Shown here piece by piece: positions 6,491 to 13,740 of a stretch of DNA of 35,307 nucleotides. The notes beneath the pieces were generated by a model. It was not told the DNA's origin. It ran no database searches and worked only from the letters and a program-made list of their open reading frames with translations. Both the position numbers and the translations under genes were made by a program. The stretch is from assembly GCA_965369995.1 (NCBI GenBank), contig CBDURO010000014.1, positions 1 to 35,307 on the forward strand, given 5' to 3'. Numbering within the stretch: position 1 is the first letter of the stretch; the number at the start of each line of letters is the position of its first letter. Source of the DNA: JAHJCW01 sp965369995. GTDB taxonomy: Bacteria > Fidelibacterota > Marinisomatia > Marinisomatales > JAHJCW01.

Positions 6491-8833
6491 ATGAAAGATA
6501 AAAGAATCGAAATAATAGGCATATTATTAATAGCGGTTTCAGTATTTATATTAATTAGCTTAATAGGTTATAGTCCATTTGAAGAACCAAAAATTTCACC
6601 GAACGTTCAAATTCAAAATCCAATGGGAATACTTGGGGTTTATGTATCTCATTTCTTTATAAAAATTGCTATTGGCTACATTTCAATTTTATTATCTGTT
6701 TTAGGCATATTTTGGGGATGGCGGTTATTTGGAAAGAAGAAAACCAGGAAATTGGCAAGGACAACATTATTCATTTTATTGGGTGTTTTTTTATTTTCGG
6801 TAAGTTTGGGATTATTTGGGATAATTAATACTAAGGAATCAGTTCATTCCTATTTGACTGCCGGTTTGACAGGAAATGTTGTTGCAAGATTCTTTGTGGA
6901 TTTTTTAGGCAAGATTGGCGCGTCGGTTGTTGTATTGACAGCATGGCTGATATTAGTTCGGGGATATTTTTCTTGGAACTATTATGATGCCTTTAACAAT
7001 ATAATTGGCAATCGATATAAAACTTGGAAAAAGAGACGAAAAGCAAAAAGAGAAAAGGAAAAACATACTAAAAAGTTGCTCACTAAAATAGAAGAGCGAA
7101 CAAAAAAAGAAGAAGCAGCTCAGGAGCAGGATTTGTTACAAAAATCTCTTGAGGCTGAATCGTCAGAAATACAAAAACCTAAACAAGAGTCATTTTTATC
7201 TAAATTTAAATTAAGAGATAAACCCAAGGAAACGATTCAAGTAACTAAACCGGAAACTACTTTATCCGATGTATTAAGTGAAATTCCGGAACCGATATTA
7301 TTTAATGAAGAAAAAATTGAGGTTGGTGAAATTGTCCATGAAAAAGAAGTGAAGCTTGATGATCAAGAATATAGGAAAGCACCTCGTAAAGAATATCAGT
7401 TACCTTACACTGATTTATTAATTGATCCAAAGGTAAAAGATTATTCAATCAGTAAAACAGAATTATTGGAACGCGCTGATTTTCTAACACAATCTTTGGC
7501 AACTTTTGGCGTGGAAGGAAAAGTGGTTAATGTTTCACCGGGACCTGTTATAACTCTTTTTGAAGTTGAGCCGGCAGAAGGTGTTAGAGTAAATAAGTTT
7601 GTTCAATTATCGGATGATTTAGCAAGAGTAATGGAGGCAAGCAGAGTTCGAGTAATTGCACCAATACCTGGCAAATCATCTGTGGGAATAGAAATTCCAA
7701 ATCAGAATCCCGAAACAGTCCATTTTAAGTCAGCTGTGAATTCTGAGAAGTTTGCAAATAGTAAATCAAAATTAAGTTTGGCAATCGGTAAAACTACTAC
7801 CGGTGAAATTGAAACTTTAGATTTAGCTACAATGCCTCATCTGCTAATTGCCGGTACAACCGGATCGGGGAAATCGGTTTGTTTGAATATTATTATTTGC
7901 AGCATATTATATCGGGCAAAACCCGATGAAGTAAAATTCTTGATTATTGATCCTAAGAAGGTTGAAATGACGCTTTATAAGGCATTAGAAGGTTATCATT
8001 TGCTCGGTACTGAAGATTTCGATGAATCAATTGTTACCACAACCGATAACGCTATCCTTGCATTACGTGCATTGGAAAAGGAAATGGATCGGCGTTACGA
8101 TGTTTTGGCTGATGCAGTGGTAAGGAATATCGGCGAATACAATAAAAAGATGGAAAAAGATAGCAAACCGATTATGCCCTATCTTGTTTTAATAGTAGAT
8201 GAATTAGCTGATCTTATGATGTTAAGTGCCAAGGATGTTGAAATTCCTGTTGCTCGTTTAGCACAATTATCTAGATCAGTCGGAATCCATTTAGTAATTG
8301 CGACACAAAGACCATCGGTTGATGTAATAACAGGTGTGATAAAAGCTAATTTCCCTGCACGTATAGCATTTCAAGTTGCTACAAAAATAGATTCACGTAC
8401 AATTCTCGACACCATGGGCGCTGAAAAATTGATTGGCCGTGGTGATATGTTATTTCTGCGGCCCGGCTCGTCGGAACCTATGCGACTGCATGGCGGATTT
8501 ATTACAATTGAAGAAATTGAATCAATCATGAATCATATTTCAGCTCAACCAAAAACCGATGAGTTAAAATTAGCCGGAGTTCGTGAAACGGCAAGTACAG
8601 ATTTTACAGTTGATGAAGGATCATCCGATGAATTATTTAAAGAAGCGGTTGAATTAGTAATAACTCATCAACAAGGATCAATTTCACTGTTGCAAAGGAG
8701 ATTAAGGGTTGGATATGCCAGGGCTGCTCGTTTAATAGACCAAATGGAACAAGCAGGAATTGTTGGCCCGTTCACAGGGAGTAAAGCAAGGGAAGTATTA
8801 GTTGATGAATCCTATTTACAAATCATTGAATAA
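6491..8833 (+). CDS. ftsK: DNA translocase FtsK/SpoIIIE
   Basis: The 780-aa septal DNA pump resolves and clears chromosomes at division. Four hydrophobic membrane segments lie at about 8-26, 58-77, 91-112 and 141-157, followed by a charged linker (about 178-300). The alpha/beta motor has Walker A GTTGSGKS at about 454-461 and Walker B LVLIVDELADLM at about 563-574. IATQRPSVDVITG and ARIAFQVATKIDSRTILD are further family blocks. A winged-helix gamma domain closes the protein (SISLLQRRLRVGYARAARLI). It is first in a run of seven overlapping genes and overlaps the next by 29 nt. Confidence 0.97.
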   Translation: MKDKRIEIIGILLIAVSVFILISLIGYSPFEEPKISPNVQIQNPMGILGVYVSHFFIKIAIGYISILLSVLGIFWGWRLFGKKKTRKLARTTLFILLGVFLFSVSLGLFGIINTKESVHSYLTAGLTGNVVARFFVDFLGKIGASVVVLTAWLILVRGYFSWNYYDAFNNIIGNRYKTWKKRRKAKREKEKHTKKLLTKIEERTKKEEAAQEQDLLQKSLEAESSEIQKPKQESFLSKFKLRDKPKETIQVTKPETTLSDVLSEIPEPILFNEEKIEVGEIVHEKEVKLDDQEYRKAPRKEYQLPYTDLLIDPKVKDYSISKTELLERADFLTQSLATFGVEGKVVNVSPGPVITLFEVEPAEGVRVNKFVQLSDDLARVMEASRVRVIAPIPGKSSVGIEIPNQNPETVHFKSAVNSEKFANSKSKLSLAIGKTTTGEIETLDLATMPHLLIAGTTGSGKSVCLNIIICSILYRAKPDEVKFLIIDPKKVEMTLYKALEGYHLLGTEDFDESIVTTTDNAILALRALEKEMDRRYDVLADAVVRNIGEYNKKMEKDSKPIMPYLVLIVDELADLMMLSAKDVEIPVARLAQLSRSVGIHLVIATQRPSVDVITGVIKANFPARIAFQVATKIDSRTILDTMGAEKLIGRGDMLFLRPGSSEPMRLHGGFITIEEIESIMNHISAQPKTDELKLAGVRETASTDFTVDEGSSDELFKEAVELVITHQQGSISLLQRRLRVGYARAARLIDQMEQAGIVGPFTGSKAREVLVDESYLQIIE

Positions 8834-9410
8834 ATTATTGTTAATAACTTGCTTGGTTTCTGTCGGATTTTCCGATAATAATTCCACTTTGCTTGATTCA
8901 GTGTCAATGGCTTTGCATAAAGAAGGTGGAATACTAATAGATGCAACTATTGAGCAAATCCAACTCGATAATGAATGGACTGATTATGTAACAGTTGAGA
9001 TCGTTGATTCGAACAAATTTATTTTTATTGCAACGGAACAAATTATCAAAGTTGATTCAGATACAATTTATACATTTACTCCAAATACAAATCAGTTGGT
9101 GATAGATCATTATTTTCGAAATGAATTTAATATGTTAAGTTTACTTTCCGGCAATTTAAATCAGATAAAAGTGGGGGATATTCAGAAACGTTTAAGAGAT
9201 ACAATAATTAACTTTACTATTCCACAAATAGAATCTCGCGGAAAAATTTGGATTAATTCAAAAACATATTACCCTATAAGAATGATATTAGAAGATGATT
9301 TAGACAATCATACAACAATTACGATTGATTCTATAAAACCGTTAGATTTTCAAAATCAATATCGTGATTACAATAGCGATGGGTGGGAGATAATCGATCT
9401 TCGTGAATAA
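8805..9410 (+). CDS. lolA: LolA-like outer-membrane lipoprotein carrier protein
   Basis: The 201-aa protein has an N-terminal signal peptide (positive SLNK followed by LLLITCLVSVGFS, cleavage near residue 22). The ATG at 8805 is preferred over an in-frame TTG at 8802. LolA ferries lipoproteins across the periplasm. Overall similarity is weak by eye, but the pattern fits: short beta-rich periplasmic protein, a WINSKTYYPIRMIL strand pair resembling LolA's conserved region, and the position directly after ftsK, which is the ftsK-lolA order known in E. coli and others. It overlaps ftsK by 29 nt and the next gene by 8 nt. Another LolA-fold lipoprotein-binding protein is the main alternative. Confidence 0.72.
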   Translation: MNPIYKSLNKLLLITCLVSVGFSDNNSTLLDSVSMALHKEGGILIDATIEQIQLDNEWTDYVTVEIVDSNKFIFIATEQIIKVDSDTIYTFTPNTNQLVIDHYFRNEFNMLSLLSGNLNQIKVGDIQKRLRDTIINFTIPQIESRGKIWINSKTYYPIRMILEDDLDNHTTITIDSIKPLDFQNQYRDYNSDGWEIIDLRE

Positions 9411-10389
9411 AGTTATTAAATTTTCGATAGGATTATTTTTTAGCGGTGTGGGTTTAGTTTACGCATTCCGACAATTTAATTGGACTGAGTTTATTAATTT
9501 GTTGCAGGGCGTCAATTATTGGTATATGTTTGGAGCTGTTGCGTTGCAATTAGCAGCAGTATGGGTTAGAGCATTGCGATGGAAATGGTTATTAGCTCCA
9601 ATTAAAAACATACCCACTAAACTTCTTTTTGATGCAACAATGATCGGCTATTTTGGTAATAATGTTTTACCTTTACGAATGGGTGAGTTATTACGCGCTT
9701 ATGTTGTGTCAAATAATAGTTCAATTTCCACCTCTAAGGTGATTGGTACATTGATTGTGGATAGAATACTAGATTTTTTAGCAGTAATGATTTTAGCAAT
9801 TTTATTTTTATTCTTTTCAGATTTAATAACTATACCAAGATGGATAGTAATCTTTTCTATTATTTTAATTTTAGGACTATTTATAACCGTACTTATAATT
9901 GGTAATAAAAATCCAGATTGGAACAGTATAAAAAGACGATTGAAAATTTTTCAATCAAATGTAGGCTCCAAAATATATGATATTATTACAAATATTATTT
10001 CCGGATTATCAGTATTAAACAAAGCCTCTAACAAAATTGGCATTTATGGATTTATTGTTTTATTATGGACAATGTACTATATTTCATTTTTATTAATTAT
10101 TAAAGGAGTCAATTTAGAACTGAGTATAATGAATGCTGGTATATTATATGTTTTATTAACATTGTCAATCTCAATTCCGGCTGCTCCCGGATATATTGGT
10201 ACATATCATGCAACATGTGTGGCAGTTCTAATAAATATTTATAATATTAGCCTAAATGCCAGTCAAGCTTTTGCTGTATTATCACATGCGGTGATTTTTG
10301 TACCGTTTGTAACTATCGGCGCAATCTTTTTTTTAAAAAATTCTCTGAAATTTTCAAAACTAAAATCAATTGAGACAATTAAATTATGA
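9403..10389 (+). CDS. Flippase-like integral membrane protein (UPF0104/LPG synthase TM family)
   Basis: The 328-aa polytopic protein has about eight hydrophobic segments. The family core is visible: RALRWKWLL (about 56-64), GNNVLPLRMGELLRAY (about 84-99), GTLIVDRILDF (about 115-125) and PAAPGYIGTYHA near 259-270. Relatives include the YbhN/AglD2 group and the membrane half of lysylphosphatidylglycerol synthases, proposed to move lipids or lipid-linked intermediates. The aminoacyl transferase half is absent. The start is a GTG at 9403, overlapping the LolA-like gene by 8 nt, and the stop shares ATGA with the next gene. The envelope setting suggests lipid or glycolipid handling; the substrate is unknown. 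Confidence 0.85.
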   Translation: MNKVIKFSIGLFFSGVGLVYAFRQFNWTEFINLLQGVNYWYMFGAVALQLAAVWVRALRWKWLLAPIKNIPTKLLFDATMIGYFGNNVLPLRMGELLRAYVVSNNSSISTSKVIGTLIVDRILDFLAVMILAILFLFFSDLITIPRWIVIFSIILILGLFITVLIIGNKNPDWNSIKRRLKIFQSNVGSKIYDIITNIISGLSVLNKASNKIGIYGFIVLLWTMYYISFLLIIKGVNLELSIMNAGILYVLLTLSISIPAAPGYIGTYHATCVAVLINIYNISLNASQAFAVLSHAVIFVPFVTIGAIFFLKNSLKFSKLKSIETIKL

Positions 10390-10937
10390 TAAAATATGAT
10401 GCAATATTTCTTGATCGTGATGGAACATTAAATTTTGATCCGGGATTCGTGCAGAATGTTGATCAATTCAAATTCTATGATTTTGCAATTCCGGCATTAA
10501 AGATTTTGTCAGAACATGGAAATAAGTTTTGTATTATAAGTAATCAATCAGGAGTGGGTAGGGGTTTGATCGATATTAACGATTTACGGGATATCAATAG
10601 TTTTATACGCAGAGAATTTATTGTTAATCAAATAAATCTATTAGAAATATATGTTTGTACAGATCATCCCAATAAATCAACAAATCGGCGTAAGCCTGGT
10701 ACAGGTATGTTTTTAGATGCTGCTGATGATTATGACATCGAATTAAACAGATGTCTAATGATCGGTGATTCCGAAAGGGACTTAATTCCGGCACATACAC
10801 TTGGTATGGATACAATGTTAGTATTAACCGGTAATGGTCATTTAACTTTAGATACTATTGCTCCTTCAAATAAACCAACCTTTGTTGCCGAAAATATTTT
10901 AGAAGGTGCAAAAATGCTAGTTAAGAAATTTATATGA
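10386..10937 (+). CDS. HAD-IIIA phosphatase, GmhB/HisB-N-like, without the zinc ligands
   Basis: The 183-aa HAD phosphatase resembles D,D-heptose 1,7-bisphosphate 7-phosphatase. Motif I is FLDRDGTLN with D10 and D12, motif II is ISNQSGVGRG (S52), the lysine is K103 in RRKPGTGMF, and motif III is MIGDSERD (D128, D132). E. coli GmhB binds zinc through a CxH plus CxC set. Here the loop is shortened to C91-TDHP and then straight to RRKPG; the Cys pair and the first His are missing. Function in ADP-heptose synthesis is plausible from the envelope context, but histidinol-phosphate or another sugar phosphate cannot be excluded. It overlaps both neighbours by 4 nt (ATGA). Confidence 0.82.
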   Translation: MIKYDAIFLDRDGTLNFDPGFVQNVDQFKFYDFAIPALKILSEHGNKFCIISNQSGVGRGLIDINDLRDINSFIRREFIVNQINLLEIYVCTDHPNKSTNRRKPGTGMFLDAADDYDIELNRCLMIGDSERDLIPAHTLGMDTMLVLTGNGHLTLDTIAPSNKPTFVAENILEGAKMLVKKFI

Positions 10938-11839
10938 TAAAAAAAATAGGAATATTAACAGGTGGTGAATCATCCGAACGAAAAATATCGTTAAAATCTT
11001 GCATAGCAATTGAAAAAGCATGTAACGAACTAGGTTATACTACCAAGCGAATTATTATTGACGGTAATGCACAAAAAATAATTCCCGAATTAATAGGAGT
11101 TGATTATGTTTTCATCGCCTTGCACGGCGGTAAAGGTGAAAATGGAGTAATCCAAGGGTTGCTTGATTCACTTAATATTCTATATAATGGTTCGGGTGTG
11201 CTAGCATCATCGCTTGGAATGGAAAAATCTCTTACGAAACAATTGGTGAGGAGTTATGGAATTCAGATACCTGATTGGAAAGTAATTACCGATATTAATG
11301 ATGGGAAAAACTACATCCCTAATGAATTCCCAATCGTAGTTAAACCGTCAGCAGACGGGAGTACAATGGGATTATCATTCGTAAGAAAGCCATCAGAAAT
11401 AGCAGAAGCCGTTGAGCTTGCCGATAAGTATAATGGTGATATTATGATCGAAAATTATATTGAAGGCCGGGAGCTCACCGTTACTATAATTGGACAGCAA
11501 GTATTGCCGATTGTGGAAATAATCCCAAAACATAAATTTTATGATTATGAATGTAAATATGAGAAGGGAATGAGTGAATATATTTGTCCGGCGGAATTAT
11601 CTAAAGAACTAACAAACAAAATTAAAAATATCGCTTTAAACATTTTTAATATATTACAATGCAGTGGATATGCACGTGCTGATTTTATTTTGGATAAAAA
11701 CAATAATCCGTGGTTTTTAGAAATTAATACACTACCGGGGATGACAACCACGAGTCTTGTACCAAAATCGGCGATGGCAGCCGGTATTTCATTTAATAAC
11801 TTAGTACAAATGATTATTAACGAATCTCTGAAAAAATGA
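10934..11839 (+). CDS. ddl: D-alanine--D-alanine ligase
   Basis: The 301-aa ATP-grasp ligase makes D-Ala-D-Ala for peptidoglycan, a DdlB-type length. It has GILTGGESSERKISL at the N terminus (catalytic Glu in SSER), LHGGKGENGVIQG (about 64-76), the ATP-binding VVKPSADGSTMGLSFV, IEGRELTV, and the Mg2+-binding C-terminal set RADFILDKNN and FLEINTLPGMT. The TLPGMT ending is characteristic of Ddl and not of biotin carboxylase relatives. It overlaps gmhB-like by 4 nt and the NusG-like gene by 4 nt. No van-type features are seen. Confidence 0.95.
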   Translation: MIKKIGILTGGESSERKISLKSCIAIEKACNELGYTTKRIIIDGNAQKIIPELIGVDYVFIALHGGKGENGVIQGLLDSLNILYNGSGVLASSLGMEKSLTKQLVRSYGIQIPDWKVITDINDGKNYIPNEFPIVVKPSADGSTMGLSFVRKPSEIAEAVELADKYNGDIMIENYIEGRELTVTIIGQQVLPIVEIIPKHKFYDYECKYEKGMSEYICPAELSKELTNKIKNIALNIFNILQCSGYARADFILDKNNNPWFLEINTLPGMTTTSLVPKSAMAAGISFNNLVQMIINESLKK

Positions 11840-12342
11840 AACAGTGGATTGCAGTATATACCAAACCTCGTCATGAGAAAACGGTTTTAAATCAATTTGA
11901 AGAAAAAGGAATTGAATCATACCTTCCGTTGGTTCGTCAAAAACATCGTTGGAGCGATAGGATGAAATGGGTAGAAACCCCAATTTTTAAAAGCTACATT
12001 TTCGCCTGTGTCGAATTAAAAGATAATCTAAATGTATTACAAACACAAGGCGTTCATCATATTATAAAATTCCAAAACAAAATTGCTGTAATTCCTGAAA
12101 TCCAAATAGCTAATTTGCGAAAAATGATTGAGGGGGGATTTGATCCATATCCTTCAGACTATTTTGTAATAGGGGATGAAGTTGAAGTAGTTGGTGGACC
12201 TCTTAGAGGTATGCAAGGCATTGTTTCACGAAGTGACACGCCCGATAAATTGATAATAAAAATTGATGCAATTCAGCATGCAGTAGCAGTTCAAATTGAA
12301 AGTAAATATTTAAAATCGATTAAAGCAAATTATGTTAATTAA
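11836..12342 (+). CDS. Specialised NusG paralogue (NGN-KOW, RfaH/UpxY-like)
   Basis: The 168-aa protein opens with KQWIAVYTKPRHEKTV, the NGN-domain start shared by NusG, RfaH and UpxY. The FKSYIFACVEL strand is at about 51-61, and a C-terminal KOW domain lies at about 112-138 (IGDEVEVVGGPLRGMQGIV). Such proteins bind RNA polymerase and suppress pausing or termination. Core nusG normally sits in secE-nusG-rplK, which is not here, so this is most likely a paralogue of the kind that helps transcribe long surface-polysaccharide operons. None lies in the window. It overlaps ddl by 4 nt and cysS by 11 nt. Target specificity cannot be judged from sequence. Confidence 0.85.
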   Translation: MKQWIAVYTKPRHEKTVLNQFEEKGIESYLPLVRQKHRWSDRMKWVETPIFKSYIFACVELKDNLNVLQTQGVHHIIKFQNKIAVIPEIQIANLRKMIEGGFDPYPSDYFVIGDEVEVVGGPLRGMQGIVSRSDTPDKLIIKIDAIQHAVAVQIESKYLKSIKANYVN

Positions 12343-13726
12343 GTTTTACAACACACTTACTAAGCAAAAAGACAAATTTAAGCCAATTACTAGTGGTGAA
12401 GTAAAATTATATACTTGCGGTCCAACTGTTTATGATACAGCGCACATCGGAAATTTCCGAACCTTTTTATTTGAAGATTTGCTAAAAAGATATTTACTGC
12501 TAAAAGGTTATAAAGTTACTCATGTAATGAATATAACAGATGTTGATGACAAAACTATTTTACGCTGTAATAGTGACAATATTTCAATTCACGATCTTAC
12601 TGAAAAGTATATTAAGTTGTTTTTTAATGATTTACAGACATTAAAAATAATTCCTGCCGATTATTTTCCAAAAGCTACCGAACACGTTCCTGAAATGATT
12701 GATATGATAAAAAAGCTCATAGACAATGGGTATGCTTATAAATCAAATGATAATTCGATATATTTTAATATTGAAAAATTTGACAAGTATGGTAAATTAG
12801 CTAATATAAATATTGCTGAGCAGAAGAAGGCTCAACGAATTGCTACTGATGATTATTCAAAAGATAGTCCGCAGGATTTTGTATTATGGAAAGCATGGAA
12901 AAAAGAAGACGGAAAGGTTTTTTGGGAATCACCTTGGGGCAAGGGCAGACCTGGATGGCATATCGAATGCTCTGCAATGTCTAACAAATATTTAGGTGAT
13001 AATTTTGATATTCATTGTGGGGGCGTTGATAATATATTTCCTCATCATGAAAATGAAATTGCTCAATCAGAGTGTGCTAATAATAAGCCGTTTGTCAATT
13101 ATTGGATGCATAGCGAACATCTTTTAGTTGATGGTGGAAAGATGAGTAAATCTGCTGGTAATTTTTATAAGATTTCCGATTTAATTGATATGGGTTTTAC
13201 ACCGGAAGCATTGCGTTATTTGCTATTGAGTGGACACTATCGAACAAATATCAACTTTTCAGTTGATAAAAAACATGAAGCATTAAAAGTTGTCCAACGG
13301 ATAAATGATTTTTATGAACGGTTATTAGATTTATCCGCAAAATGCGATAAAACCGGCGCACTTCCCGAAGCATATAATTTATTCGAAAATGCATTAGCTG
13401 ACGATCTTAATACACCTGAAGCATTAGCAGTATTTTTTGAATGGTTAAGAAAAACTAATGCACAGATTGATGACAATTCTTTAAAAGACAAAGATATAAT
13501 CTCGGCAATTAATTTTATTGAAAAATTCAATTCTGTATTTGATCTAATAGCTAAAAAATCCGATGTTCCTTCCAAAATAACAGATTTGGTGAAAAAACGT
13601 GAAGAAGCACGAAAAGTGAAAGATTGGGCTAAAGCGGATTTAATTCGCGATCAAATACTGGAAATGGGTTGGATTATCGAAGATGCAGCGGATGGATTTA
13701 AAATAAAACCCATATTAGAAAAGTAA
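12332..13726 (+). CDS. cysS: Cysteinyl-tRNA synthetase
   Basis: The 464-aa class I synthetase charges tRNA-Cys. Zinc-binding C29 lies in YTCGPTVYD, the HIGH equivalent is HIGN at 38-41, DVDDKT follows, WHIECSAMS supplies a second zinc cysteine, and HCGGVDNIFPHHENE supplies the His and Glu-type ligands. KMSKS is at 270-274 (GGKMSKSAGNF). The C-terminal KREEARKVKDWAKADLIRD helix is typical. The ATG at 12332 overlaps the NusG-like stop by 11 nt. cysS ends the overlapping operon and faces the minus-strand gene, with only 6 bp between the stop codons. Confidence 0.97.
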   Translation: MLIKFYNTLTKQKDKFKPITSGEVKLYTCGPTVYDTAHIGNFRTFLFEDLLKRYLLLKGYKVTHVMNITDVDDKTILRCNSDNISIHDLTEKYIKLFFNDLQTLKIIPADYFPKATEHVPEMIDMIKKLIDNGYAYKSNDNSIYFNIEKFDKYGKLANINIAEQKKAQRIATDDYSKDSPQDFVLWKAWKKEDGKVFWESPWGKGRPGWHIECSAMSNKYLGDNFDIHCGGVDNIFPHHENEIAQSECANNKPFVNYWMHSEHLLVDGGKMSKSAGNFYKISDLIDMGFTPEALRYLLLSGHYRTNINFSVDKKHEALKVVQRINDFYERLLDLSAKCDKTGALPEAYNLFENALADDLNTPEALAVFFEWLRKTNAQIDDNSLKDKDIISAINFIEKFNSVFDLIAKKSDVPSKITDLVKKREEARKVKDWAKADLIRDQILEMGWIIEDAADGFKIKPILEK

Positions 13727-13740
13727 AATATTTTAAATCC
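13694..13740. terminator. Inverted repeat spanning two convergent stop codons (possible bidirectional terminator)
   Basis: A perfect 12-bp inverted repeat, GGATTTAAAATA at 13694-13705 and TATTTTAAATCC at 13729-13740, encloses a 23-nt loop. It covers the cysS stop (13724-13726) and the stop of the minus-strand gene (13733-13735 on +). The stem has only four G or C bases per duplex arm pair, so it would be a weak hairpin. Its symmetric placement on converging genes suggests a shared termination signal. Confidence 0.35.
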
